NCBI RefSeq assembly: GCF_004362525.1
Contig: NZ_SNXS01000003.1
Coordinates: forward strand, 496,001 to 560,000
Source: Roseateles toxinivorans
GTDB taxonomy: Bacteria; Pseudomonadota; Gammaproteobacteria; Burkholderiales; Burkholderiaceae_C
DNA length: 64,000 nucleotides
Direction: 5' to 3'
A program made the translations under genes and the position numbers. The notes under the pieces are model-generated. The model made no database searches, was not told where the DNA came from, and was given only the letters and a program-made list of their open reading frames with translations. Below, piece after piece: positions 55,202 through 63,371 of this stretch. Within the stretch, counting starts at the first letter, position 1; every line of letters starts with the position of its first letter.

Positions 55202-56521
55202 GTGTCAACGACAACCGTGCAGCTCTCTGCCCCCGCTCCCGTAGGCCTGGTTTGGCCGAACCGCTTGGCCAACCCCAGGCTGAACCGGTGCGTCACCCTG
55301 GCTGTGCTGTTGCACATCCTGCTGGTGCTGGTGTTTGGCAGTGCGCCGGGTGGCACGGCGCGGCCGGGCGAGGGGGTCTGGGGTTCGCTGAATGTCAGCC
55401 TGATCGGGCCCCGCACCGAGCCGGGCTCCGGGCCGCCCAGCGTCCCCACCGTTGATGCCGGCGCGGTTGGCGCCGCCGCGACGCAGCGCTTCGGCGGCGT
55501 GGTGCGCGAGGAGAACGAGGCGCCGCGGCCCAACATGCCCGGCGCGGCGCGTCAGGGTAACTGGAATGCCCGGCAGGGCGAAAAGCTGATCGGGGAGGTT
55601 GCCGAACCGAAGGCGAGCGTGGTTCAACCGAAGGTGAGCGATAGTGCGGCGCCCGAGGTGCCCGTCACCGAGATCCCGCCCCCTGTGCCGACCGAGGAAC
55701 CGGCGCCGCCGCCACCACCGGCCCCGGTGCTGCGCACCTTGAAGCAGGCGCCGACACAGGAAGTTCAGCGCCAGGCCAGCCCGGCCCGGCCGGCAGCTGA
55801 GCCAAGCGCCGTGTCGTCGGCGTTGGCACCATCGCTGGCCGAGGCCGAGCCGGTCAAGCCACTGGCCCCGCTGGTGTTGCCGGCGCCCGCGCCGGTGTTG
55901 AGAAGCTTGACAGCGGCGCCGCTGCCCGTGGCCACGGCCGAGCCGGACCGGCAGCCACAGCTCAGCCGGCTGACGCCCGAACCGAGTGCCGCCGCGCTGG
56001 AGCCCATGCAGCGGATGGAACAACCGGTCGAAGCGGCGCGACCGGCTCCCGAAGCCGTTCCGACCCCGGCAGCGACCCCGGCTGCAAGCCCGGCGGCTGC
56101 GTCGGCCGAGCCGGTGCGCACGGTGGCGCCGGAGCGCCTGCCCAGCATGGCGCCCGAGCGCGGCACAGCCACGCAGGCGCCGCCATCAGCGGTGGCCGCC
56201 CCCTCGCTAGCCCCCGTCGTCGGTGCACCTGATGCAGGCGCGCGCATCGGCCGCGATGTGGCCACGGCGCCTTCGACCCCAGCCAGCGCACCGCGGCCGG
56301 CGCTGAATCTGTCGCTGCCGCGCGGTGGCGAGCTGTCCAGCCAGGGCACGCGCGGGGTGCTGCAGCTGCTGCCGCGCCCGCCCGACGTCAAGTCCAAGCT
56401 CAGCGAGAGCATAGAGAAGGCGGCCCAGGCCGATTGCCGCAAGGCCTATAGCGAACAGGGGCTGCTGGCGGTGATTCCGCTGGTGCGCGATGCCGCCAGG
56501 GACAAGGGCTGCCGCTGGTGA
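55202..56521 (+). CDS. Proline/alanine-rich membrane-anchored protein (TonB-like layout)
   Basis: A 439-aa protein starting at GTG 55202. One N-terminal hydrophobic helix (LNRCVTLAVLLHILLVLVFG, about 28-47) is followed by a long Pro/Ala/Glu-rich segment (about 90-370), with PPPVPTEEPAPPPPPAPVL as its densest part. A small C-terminal domain has two cysteines (ADCRKAYSEQG and DKGCRW). The layout recalls TonB or TolA, whose Pro-rich part spans the periplasm, but no TonB C-terminal motif is visible. Neighbouring genes give no clue. Function unknown. Confidence 0.75.
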   Translation: MSTTTVQLSAPAPVGLVWPNRLANPRLNRCVTLAVLLHILLVLVFGSAPGGTARPGEGVWGSLNVSLIGPRTEPGSGPPSVPTVDAGAVGAAATQRFGGVVREENEAPRPNMPGAARQGNWNARQGEKLIGEVAEPKASVVQPKVSDSAAPEVPVTEIPPPVPTEEPAPPPPPAPVLRTLKQAPTQEVQRQASPARPAAEPSAVSSALAPSLAEAEPVKPLAPLVLPAPAPVLRSLTAAPLPVATAEPDRQPQLSRLTPEPSAAALEPMQRMEQPVEAARPAPEAVPTPAATPAASPAAASAEPVRTVAPERLPSMAPERGTATQAPPSAVAAPSLAPVVGAPDAGARIGRDVATAPSTPASAPRPALNLSLPRGGELSSQGTRGVLQLLPRPPDVKSKLSESIEKAAQADCRKAYSEQGLLAVIPLVRDAARDKGCRW

Positions 56522-56522
56522 G

Positions 56523-57011
56523 TCAGCCCAGCGGCTTCTCGAAGCAGACGCTGGTCGGGTCACCGATATAGGGGCCGAAAGGGTCGATGCGGCTGTAGCC
56601 GGCGGCCTCGTACAGGGCCATGGCCGGCTGCTGGCGGTAGCCGGTCTCCAGCCTCAGCGTGCGAAAGCCCAGCTCGCGCGCCTGCTGCTCCAGCTGCCGC
56701 AGCAGGGCCTGGGCCAGACCGCCACGGCGCGCCGTCTTCAGCACATACATGCGCCGCACCTCGCCGATGGTGGTGGTCGCCGGGTCCCCCAGCGGCTGGA
56801 TGGCACCGCAGGCCACGCAGGCCTCACCCTGCCAGGCCAGCAGATAGACGCTGCGCGGGCCCAGCGGCGCGTTCGTGGCCATCGGTGCATCGGGTGAGAA
56901 CAATTCGGGGTAGAGCCCGCGCGCCTCCAGCGCCGCCTCATGCAGCAGGCCCATGGCGGCCTCGCCCCGGGGGTCGCAGGCTTCAAATCGGATCGACGCT
57001 TGGCTCATCAT
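56523..57011 (-). CDS. GNAT-family N-acetyltransferase 1
   Basis: A 162-aa GNAT acetyltransferase. Motif A is VRRMYVLKTARRGGLAQALLRQLEQ with acetyl-CoA-binding R-x2-G-x-A/G spacing, followed by LGFRTLRLETGYRQQPAMALYEAAGYSRI as motif B. Substrate is not predictable. It is 71 bp downstream of the MFS gene on the same strand and may belong to the same operon. Confidence 0.88.
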   Translation of the reverse strand: MMSQASIRFEACDPRGEAAMGLLHEAALEARGLYPELFSPDAPMATNAPLGPRSVYLLAWQGEACVACGAIQPLGDPATTTIGEVRRMYVLKTARRGGLAQALLRQLEQQARELGFRTLRLETGYRQQPAMALYEAAGYSRIDPFGPYIGDPTSVCFEKPLG

Positions 57012-57082
57012 CGGCAGGGCGGGGAAGGTCTAGTCACAAAGCCCGGCAGCTTGCCAAAATCCGTGCCGACCCGCCAGCGGCT

Positions 57083-58417
57083 TTACCTTGAGGAGCCGTT
57101 CGACTGTTTGTCCGGCGCCACGTTCACGCTGTCCGGGAAGGTGCGGAACAGCTGCGGATGCTCTCGCCCGTACAGGCCCTGGGCTTGGTCGTGTGGCAGA
57201 TTCAGAAATTGCTTGTAACCCGGCACCCGCATATAGCCCAGGCCAACGACGAACAGGCCCATGCCGAACAACAGATAGACCTGGTCCACATGCCAGCGCA
57301 TCAGGCCCAGGCCGGCAAGACCCGGCCCCAGGGTGCCGGCCACCTGCATCACCATCATATTGACAGCTGTCATGCGGGCGCGGAAGTCGGGCGGCATGGC
57401 CAGCATGCGGTGGGTATGGCCGACCATGGTGACGGTGGCAATGCACAGGCCGAAGCCGGTGAAGGCCAGCACCATCAGCCAGGGCTGGTGGGTCAGGCCC
57501 ATCACCGCCAGGCACAGGCCCTCGCCGAGGATGGAGCCGAAGCTGGCATTGAAGCGGCCCACTCGGTCGGCAATCCGGGTCGACAGGCCCAGCGAGCCGA
57601 TCAGCATGCCCGCCGACAGCCCGGCCTCGCAGGCGCCCAGCCAGGCGCCCGACAGGCCCAGCGACTGCACCTTCAGCGGCACCAGCATGCCTACGCCGGG
57701 TACGAAGAACACCATCACCAGAAAGGACACGAAGCTCCAGCCCCGTTCCATCGGGATCTGCCACTTCGCGGCCAGGCCGGCGCGCAGATCGCGCATCCAG
57801 GCCGCGCGGCTGTGGCGCCGCACCGGCTTGGTCGGCGTCTCGATGCGCGAGGCCAGGGCCGTGGCCGGCACCATCAGCGCGACCAGCAGCCACAGGGCAA
57901 AGGCGGTGTCGGCCGCGGCCAGCGCCGCGCCGCCCAGCACCGGGCCGATCAACCGGCCGATCGCCTGGGCGCTCTTCTGGTAACCCAGGCCCTCGGTCAG
58001 CTGATCGGGTGGCAGCAGCTCGGCGGCGATGCTGAACGAGGCCGGCATGATCACCGCCATCGCCACCACCGAGATGATCTGCAGGCCGATGATCAGGGCC
58101 ACGTGGTAGATGCCGGCCTGGGCCAGCGCGGCCAGTGCGATGCTCTCGACCAGCATCGCCGCCATGCCGACGGTGATCAACGTGCGCTTGGAATAGCGGT
58201 CACCCAGTGGCGACAGCAGGGGCAGGGCGACGAAGGAGACCAGGGCCAGCAGGGCGGCATACAGGGCCAGGTCTTGCGCGCCACCCTCGTGGGCCACCCA
58301 CCAGGGAACGGCCACATGGCTGACCATCAGTGACAGCAGCATCAAGACGTCGCTGATCAGCAGCAGGCGGAAAGGGCGACCGAGCGCCTGCAGGCGCGCG
58401 CGTGCGGTACTCAGCAT
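57083..58417 (-). CDS. MFS transporter (MFS_3/EntS-like)
   Basis: A 444-aa major facilitator with about 12 helices. The A-motif-like loop LLSPLGDRYSKRTLITVGMA lies between helices 2 and 3 and its counterpart LSTRIADRVGRFNASFG in the second half. The EntS/MFS_3 subgroup exports siderophores, drugs or amino compounds. The ATG directly abuts the GNAT gene stop, so acetylation and efflux of one compound are a plausible joint role. Confidence 0.9.
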   Translation of the reverse strand: MLSTARARLQALGRPFRLLLISDVLMLLSLMVSHVAVPWWVAHEGGAQDLALYAALLALVSFVALPLLSPLGDRYSKRTLITVGMAAMLVESIALAALAQAGIYHVALIIGLQIISVVAMAVIMPASFSIAAELLPPDQLTEGLGYQKSAQAIGRLIGPVLGGAALAAADTAFALWLLVALMVPATALASRIETPTKPVRRHSRAAWMRDLRAGLAAKWQIPMERGWSFVSFLVMVFFVPGVGMLVPLKVQSLGLSGAWLGACEAGLSAGMLIGSLGLSTRIADRVGRFNASFGSILGEGLCLAVMGLTHQPWLMVLAFTGFGLCIATVTMVGHTHRMLAMPPDFRARMTAVNMMVMQVAGTLGPGLAGLGLMRWHVDQVYLLFGMGLFVVGLGYMRVPGYKQFLNLPHDQAQGLYGREHPQLFRTFPDSVNVAPDKQSNGSSR

Positions 58418-59008
58418 TCAGGCCCTCAGCGGCGAAAGCTCGGCCGGCCAGTTCGGGTTGATCAGGGCCGTCAGCACATGGTCACGCCAGCCGCCATCAA
58501 TGAACAAATAGTTCTTCGACAGGCCCTCGACGGCAAAGCCCAGGCGCTCCAGCACCCGGCCACTGCGCCGGTTCTCGGGCCGGTAGGCGGCTTGAAGCCG
58601 GTGCAGCCAGACGGCAGGCCCGAACATCTCGGCCACCAGCGCCGCCAGCGCCTCGTGCATCAGGCCCTTGCCCTGGGCCCGCTCATCCAGCGCATAGCCC
58701 AGCATCGCGCTCTGGAAGGCATGGCGCGAGACCTGGGACACATGGCATTGGCCGAGGATGCGCCCGGGTTCGCCGGCCGGCGTGATCCAGTAGCGGTAGG
58801 CGCTGCCGGCCTCGAAGGCCTCGGCGCCCGCCTGCAGCCGCGCGGCGATCGCCTCCTCGTCGTAGAAGTCCTCGGGCAGCGGCGGATCCCAGGGCGCGAA
58901 GTGCGCGGCATTGCACTGATAGAAGTCCAGCACCGCGGGCGCCAGCGCGGGGGAGGGCGCGCGCAGCATCAGACGCGGCGTGTGCATCTGGGTCTGTGCG
59001 GCGCTCAT
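58418..59008 (-). CDS. GNAT-family N-acetyltransferase 2 (RimJ/RimL-like)
   Basis: A 196-aa acetyltransferase of the RimJ/RimL type. The N terminus TPRLMLRAPSPALAPAVLDF and the acetyl-CoA motif MLGYALDERAQGKGLMHEAL, then AAYRPENRRSGRVLERLGF, are typical. These enzymes acetylate protein N termini or small amines. The frame is open upstream to 59551, but the ATG at 59008, which overlaps the hydrolase stop by 4 bp, fits domain length and operon spacing. Confidence 0.88.
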   Translation of the reverse strand: MSAAQTQMHTPRLMLRAPSPALAPAVLDFYQCNAAHFAPWDPPLPEDFYDEEAIAARLQAGAEAFEAGSAYRYWITPAGEPGRILGQCHVSQVSRHAFQSAMLGYALDERAQGKGLMHEALAALVAEMFGPAVWLHRLQAAYRPENRRSGRVLERLGFAVEGLSKNYLFIDGGWRDHVLTALINPNWPAELSPLRA

Positions 59009-59877
59009 GGCGCGACCTGCAGCTGACTGTTCAAGAAGGCCATCAAGCGCTCGCGGGAGCGCAGCAGGGCTTGAGGGTTGCCACCCACGTGCACCCCCTG
59101 GCCGGGGTTTATGCCGTTGGGCACATCGGTGCGCAGGCGCAGCGGTGCTTCGCCGTCGAAGCCGTGGTACGCGCCGGCCATCACCTCGATCAGCGGCCTC
59201 GGCTCGGCGCTGGCCTCGGCCAAGGCCTGGCAGGGTTGGGGCGGCGTCCAGTCGTCCAGTGCGCCGACCAGCATCAGCAGCGGCGCGCTCGGTGCATAAC
59301 CGCGCTTCAGATCGGTCTCGCAGCCGGGATAGAAGGCCACCAGCGCCCTGGGCCGGACGGGGGCGGAACGCACCGCCTCGGTCAACAGATTGCTGGCCGC
59401 CAGCACCGTGCTGCCGCCGTTGGACCAACCCAGCAGCACCAGACGCCGGGCATCGACATCGGGCCGCTGCGCCAGCCATTGCAGGGCGCCCAGCGCGTCG
59501 AGCCGGCGATTGCGCATGGTCACGGCGCGGGTGCCGTTCTTTTGCGTGCACAGCTCCTTTTCACCGCGGGGCGTCAGCGAGTCCAGCATCAGCGCGTGCC
59601 AGCCGGCCTCATTGAACAGCACGGCATAGTCCTTGGTGCGGGCCGACAACTGCTTCTTGCTTCGGTTTTCGTAAGGCCCGCCGCAGCCATGCAGCATCAC
59701 GATCGCCGGCTTCGGCCCAGCGCCCTCGGCGGCGAACCACTGGCCGAGCAGCGGGATGGCCTCGCCGCCGCGCAACTCCAGGCTGGGCACGCTGAGCGGC
59801 TGCTGGGCCTGGGCGGCACCGAGCGCCAGAGCGGCAGCGAAGGCCAGGCATTTGGGCAAGTACAGCAGATCCGGCAT
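59005..59877 (-). CDS. Exported dienelactone-hydrolase-like alpha/beta hydrolase
   Basis: A 290-aa protein. The ATG at 59877 gives a signal peptide ending GAAQAQ; an in-frame ATG nine codons upstream is less likely. The alpha/beta hydrolase core has IVMLHGCGGPYEN (oxyanion region), the nucleophile elbow GWSNGGS, the acid in GALDDWTP and the histidine in GAYHGFDG. It resembles periplasmic DLH-family hydrolases; substrate unknown. It heads a reverse operon with GNAT and MFS genes and is divergent from the GbsR regulator. Confidence 0.87.
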   Translation of the reverse strand: MPDLLYLPKCLAFAAALALGAAQAQQPLSVPSLELRGGEAIPLLGQWFAAEGAGPKPAIVMLHGCGGPYENRSKKQLSARTKDYAVLFNEAGWHALMLDSLTPRGEKELCTQKNGTRAVTMRNRRLDALGALQWLAQRPDVDARRLVLLGWSNGGSTVLAASNLLTEAVRSAPVRPRALVAFYPGCETDLKRGYAPSAPLLMLVGALDDWTPPQPCQALAEASAEPRPLIEVMAGAYHGFDGEAPLRLRTDVPNGINPGQGVHVGGNPQALLRSRERLMAFLNSQLQVAP

Positions 59878-59996
59878 GGCGCGAAAGGGGGTTGGCAGCC
59901 GCACATCCTAGCGGCCTTTGCACGCACCGTGTGCGAGGACCGGGCACCGCAATGCCCCAGTCCGGCCCTGGGTCTTTATTCTCGAACGTACCGAAG

Positions 59997-60014
59997 TTTC
60001 AGTAATTACTGAAA
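59997..60014. promoter_or_regulatory. Perfect 18-bp palindrome, likely GbsR/MarR operator
   Basis: TTTCAGTAATTACTGAAA is perfectly symmetric and AT-rich in very GC-rich surroundings. It lies 45 bp before the chosen ATG of the GbsR-type gene and 120 bp from the divergent hydrolase start. Such a site would fit a dimeric winged-helix repressor controlling itself and, through read-through, cydAB. Confidence 0.7.
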
Positions 60015-60058
60015 ATACGCAACAGTTTGATCCTATGCAAAGACAAGAGGTAGCGCGT

Positions 60059-60625
60059 ATGCAAGGCATGAGTCCGCTGGTACGGAGTTTCGTCGCCCAC
60101 TTCGGCGAGATGGGCAGCCGCTGGGGCATCAACCGCACGGTGGGGCAGATCTATGCGCTGATTTATGTCTCGCAGCGGCCGCTGAATGCCGACGAGATTG
60201 CCGAGGCGTTGGAGTTCAGCCGCTCCAATCTGAGCATGGGGTTGAAGGAGCTGCAGGCCTGGCGCCTGGTCAGCCTGCGGCACATTGCCGGCGACCGGCG
60301 CGAGTATTTCGAAGCACCCTCCGACGCCTGGGACATCTTCCGCACGCTGGCCGAGGAGCGCCGCCGCCGCGAGATCGAACCCACCTTGAGCATGCTGCGC
60401 AACGCCCTGCTGGAGGAGCCCAGCACCGAGGAGGACCGCTTCGCCCAGGAGCGCATGAAGAGCATGCATGACCTGATCGAGCTGATGACGACCTGGTTCG
60501 ACGATGTGCAGCGCCTGGACGCCAAGACACTGGCCCAGCTGATGAAGATGGGCGCCAAGGTGCAGAAGCTGCTGGAGTTCACCGGCGCGGTCAAGCCGGC
60601 GGCGGCCCCGAGCACGAGGAGCTGA
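60059..60625 (+). CDS. GbsR/MarR-family transcriptional regulator
   Basis: A 188-aa regulator. The start ATG 60059 has AAGAGGT at proper spacing and gives MQGMSPLVRSFVAHFGEMG; ATG 60035 or farther upstream starts are possible. The winged helix is at about 25-95: NRTVGQIYALIYVSQRPLNA, DEIAEALEFSRSNLSMGLKE and the wing region RHIAGDRREYF. A C-terminal helical region (about 110-180) probably dimerises. The gene precedes cydAB on the same strand, separated only by the repeat element, suggesting it governs the oxidase. A perfect palindrome lies just upstream. Confidence 0.88.
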   Translation: MQGMSPLVRSFVAHFGEMGSRWGINRTVGQIYALIYVSQRPLNADEIAEALEFSRSNLSMGLKELQAWRLVSLRHIAGDRREYFEAPSDAWDIFRTLAEERRRREIEPTLSMLRNALLEEPSTEEDRFAQERMKSMHDLIELMTTWFDDVQRLDAKTLAQLMKMGAKVQKLLEFTGAVKPAAAPSTRS

Positions 60626-60626
60626 A

Positions 60627-60979
60627 ATGAAGCGGATCGACTTGCCTGAGGTTGGCGGCGCTTTGCGTTTCGCTGCCATGGGGTGGCAGAGGGGGTGGGG
60701 GGCCGGCCACGACGGGCTGAAGCTTGGGCCGGTCCCTTCGGACCGACCTCCAGCTTCTTTATGCCCGCCGTGGCCGGCCCCCCGCCCCCTCTGCGGATGT
60801 GCTGTTGGCTGCCAACTCCGAGACTTGCGCGAGTCTTGCGGCCTCGCGCACACCCGTTGCAGCAGGGACGAGGGTGTGCCGGTCGCAGCGGGCATAAAGA
60901 AGCCGAAGTTCGGTCCGTTCAGGACCGGACAATGCTTCAGCCCGCAGCGGCCGGCGCGCCCTCGTCTCTGCCGCCTCAT
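60627..60979 (+). repeat. Dispersed double-hairpin element, copy 2
   Basis: This 353-bp stretch fills most of the 398-bp gap between the GbsR-type gene and cydA and matches copy 1 (16974-17309) in the same orientation. Stem 1 pairs 60686-60717 with 60763-60794 (32 nt per arm, one mismatch). Stem 2 pairs 60859-60893 with 60940-60971. Relative to copy 1 it has 6 extra bases in the loop of stem 1 and about 12 in the linker, where AGACT/AGTCT makes an extra small hairpin. Inside stem 2, CGGTCC/GGACCG forms another. Ends are near-inverted: ATGAAGCGG at the start, complement of CCGCCTCAT at the end. Confidence 0.8.
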
Positions 60980-61022
60980 TCGTCATGTGTCGAAGGTCGC
61001 GCTCAGCGCCCTGGAGAACTGA
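60627..61022 (+). CDS. Possible 131-aa protein encoded through the repeat element, copy 2
   Basis: An ORF starting MKRIDLPEVGGALRFAAMGW begins one base after the GbsR-type stop and ends TGA at 61020-61022, one base before the cydA ATG. It is colinear in frame with 16974-17336; shared blocks include LKLGPVPS, GVPVAAGI and CFSPQRPARPR. Outside the element the C-terminal residues differ completely. No domain is recognised, and the palindromic GC-rich DNA also leaves the opposite strand open. Low confidence as a real protein. Confidence 0.25.
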   Translation: MKRIDLPEVGGALRFAAMGWQRGWGAGHDGLKLGPVPSDRPPASLCPPWPAPRPLCGCAVGCQLRDLRESCGLAHTRCSRDEGVPVAAGIKKPKFGPFRTGQCFSPQRPARPRLCRLIRHVSKVALSALEN

Positions 61023-61023
61023 G

Positions 61024-62379
61024 ATGCTGGACCCGCTGCTGCTCGCCCGCGCCCAGTTCGGCGCCAATATCAGCTTTCATATCCTGTTCCCGACCATCAG
61101 CATCGCGCTGGGCTGGGCCCTGCTGTTCTTCCGCTGGCGCTGGCTGCGCACGCATCAGGACGCCTGGCTGCAGGCCTACCGTTTCTGGACCAAGGTATTC
61201 GCCCTGACCTTCGCCCTGGGCGTGGTGAGCGGCATCACGATGAGCTTCCAGTTCGGCACCAACTGGCCGGGCTATATGGAGAAGGTCGGCAACATCGCTG
61301 GGCCGCTGCTGGGCTATGAGGTGCTGACGGCCTTCTTCCTGGAGGCCACATTCCTGGGCGTGATGCTGTTCGGCCATGGCCGGGTCAGCGAGCGGGTGCA
61401 CCTGCTGGCCACCTTCATGGTCGCCTTCGGTACAACGATGAGCGCCTTCTGGATCTTGAGCCTGAACTCCTGGATGCAGACGCCGGCCGGCTACGAGATC
61501 ATCAATGGTGAGTTCCATGCCACCAGCTGGCTGGCCGTGGTGTTCAACCCCTCCTTCCCCTACCGGCTGGCCCATGTGCTGCTGGCCTCCGGGCTGACCG
61601 TGGCCTTCGTGCTGGCCGGCGTCAGCGCCTGGCAGTTGCTGAAGGGTAAGGCCCAGGCCTACACGTCGCGCGTGCTGCGCGTCGGGCTGACTGCGGGCGC
61701 GGTGCTGATACCGCTGCAGATACTGGTCGGCGACATGCACGGCCTGAACACCTTGAAGCACCAGCCGGCCAAGATCGCCGCGATGGAGGGCGTCTGGGAG
61801 ACCGAGAAGGGCGCGCCCTTGCTGCTGTTCGCCTGGCCCGACGAGGCCTCGCGCAGCAACCGCTTTGCCATCGGCGTGCCCAATGGCGCGAGCTGGATAC
61901 TGACGCACGAGCCGCAGGGCGAGATCCGCGGCCTCAATGAATTCAAGGGGGCGCATCCGCCGGTGGCGCCGCTGTTCTTCGGCTTTCGCATCATGGTTGG
62001 CGTGGGCTTGGCAATGCTGGCCTTCAGCTGGCTGGGCCTGTGGCTGTATCGCCGCTGTGGCTGGATCGCCGAACGCCTGCCCCGGCCGCTGCTGTGGGCC
62101 CTGAGCCTGATGACCTTCTCTGGCTGGGTGGCCACGATCGCCGGCTGGTACGTGACCGAGATCGGCCGCCAGCCCTTCATCGTCTACGGCCTGCTGCGCA
62201 CCGCCGATGTGGCATCCAAGACGCCGGCCGCGATGATTGCCACCACCCTGGTCGGCTACCTGATCATGTATGCGCTGCTGATCGTCGCCTATGTGATGGT
62301 GGTCAAGCGCATGGCCGAAAAGTCACCGCTACCCGCACCGCAAGTGCCCGGTCTGATGGATCAAGGAGTCGCAGCATGA
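61024..62379 (+). CDS. cydA: Cytochrome bd-type (CIO-type) quinol oxidase subunit I
   Basis: The 451-aa haem-binding subunit of a bd-type quinol oxidase. The ATG at 61024 gives MLDPLLLARAQFGANISFHI with the haem b595 ligand H near residue 19. Later landmarks are SFQFGTNWPGYMEKVGNIAG, LEATFLGVMLFGHGRVSERVH, QILVGDMHGLNTLKHQPAKIAAMEG and GWYVTEIGRQPF. The quinol-binding Q-loop is short, as in cyanide-insensitive (CioA) oxidases. The enzyme reduces oxygen to water with high affinity. Its gene follows the GbsR regulator and repeat copy 2. Confidence 0.94.
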   Translation: MLDPLLLARAQFGANISFHILFPTISIALGWALLFFRWRWLRTHQDAWLQAYRFWTKVFALTFALGVVSGITMSFQFGTNWPGYMEKVGNIAGPLLGYEVLTAFFLEATFLGVMLFGHGRVSERVHLLATFMVAFGTTMSAFWILSLNSWMQTPAGYEIINGEFHATSWLAVVFNPSFPYRLAHVLLASGLTVAFVLAGVSAWQLLKGKAQAYTSRVLRVGLTAGAVLIPLQILVGDMHGLNTLKHQPAKIAAMEGVWETEKGAPLLLFAWPDEASRSNRFAIGVPNGASWILTHEPQGEIRGLNEFKGAHPPVAPLFFGFRIMVGVGLAMLAFSWLGLWLYRRCGWIAERLPRPLLWALSLMTFSGWVATIAGWYVTEIGRQPFIVYGLLRTADVASKTPAAMIATTLVGYLIMYALLIVAYVMVVKRMAEKSPLPAPQVPGLMDQGVAA

Positions 62380-63371
62380 ACGCACAGGAATGGCTGCCGC
62401 TGGTCTTCATGGCCCTGATGGGCCTGGCCATGCTGGCCTATGTGATTCTGGACGGCTATGACCTCGGCGTGGGCATGCTGATGGCCCGCGCCGATGATGC
62501 GCACAAGGACCGAATGGTTGCCTCGATCGGCCCGTTCTGGGATGCCAACGAGACCTGGCTGGTGCTGGGCGTGGGCATCATGCTGATTGCCTTCCCGAAA
62601 GCCCACGGCATCGTGCTCGGCGCGCTGTACCTGCCGGTGGCCGCCATGCTGCTCGGCCTGACCCTGCGCGGCGTGGCCTTCGAGTTCCGCGCCAAGGCGG
62701 CCGACGAGCACAAGCGGCTGTGGAACCGACTGTTCACGGCCGGATCAGGTCTTGCCGCGCTGTCCCAGGGCTGGATGCTGGCGCGCTACATCACCGCCTT
62801 CCAGGAGGGCTGGCAGTACACCCTGTTCGCCGCCTGCATCGCGCTGTCGCTGGCCGCCGCCTATGTCCTGATGGGTGCCTGCTGGCTGATCATGAAGGGC
62901 GAACACGAGCTGCAGCGCGACGCCGTGCGCTGGGCCAAGCGCGCCTGGCCGCTGATGTGTCTGGGCCTGGTGGCGATCTCGCTGGCCACGCCCTGGGTCA
63001 GCCCCACGGTGCGCGACAAATGGTTCCGCCTGCCCGAGTTCATCGCCCTGCTGCCGATTCCGCTGATGAGCGGGCTGGCCCTGCTGGCGCTGCGCGGGCT
63101 GCTCAACTCATCGCGCATCCTGGGCAAGCTGTGCTGGCTGCCGTTCGCCCTGCTGGTGTGCGTGTTCCTGCTCGGCGCCCTGGGCCTGGCCTACAGCATC
63201 TTCCCCTACGTGGTGATGGACCGCATGACGCTGTGGCAGGCGGCCAGCGCCACCAGCTCGCTGCAGATCATCGCCGTCGGCTGCGCCCTCGCCGTGCCGG
63301 CCATCATCGGCTATACGATCTTTGCCTATCGGGTGTTCTGGGGCAAGGCGACGGACTTGAAGTACGCCTAG
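62376..63371 (+). CDS. cydB: Cytochrome bd-type (CIO-type) quinol oxidase subunit II
   Basis: The 331-aa membrane partner of CydA with eight to nine helices. Family motifs are YVILDGYDLGVGMLMA, FWDANETWLVLGVGIMLIAFP, and LYLPVAAMLLGLTLRGVAFEFR. The ATG at 62376 overlaps the cydA stop (ATGA) and AAGGAG precedes it. No cydX-like small subunit ORF is evident after it; the next gene is convergent and overlaps its end by 4 bp. Confidence 0.94.
   Translation: MNAQEWLPLVFMALMGLAMLAYVILDGYDLGVGMLMARADDAHKDRMVASIGPFWDANETWLVLGVGIMLIAFPKAHGIVLGALYLPVAAMLLGLTLRGVAFEFRAKAADEHKRLWNRLFTAGSGLAALSQGWMLARYITAFQEGWQYTLFAACIALSLAAAYVLMGACWLIMKGEHELQRDAVRWAKRAWPLMCLGLVAISLATPWVSPTVRDKWFRLPEFIALLPIPLMSGLALLALRGLLNSSRILGKLCWLPFALLVCVFLLGALGLAYSIFPYVVMDRMTLWQAASATSSLQIIAVGCALAVPAIIGYTIFAYRVFWGKATDLKYA

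Noticed and set aside
59999-60979. 326-aa minus-strand ORF through the GbsR gene and repeat copy 2
   Set aside because: It shares blocks with the minus strand of copy 1 (for example MPAATGTPS), but only because the element itself is repeated and palindromic; outside the element it is antisense to the regulator.
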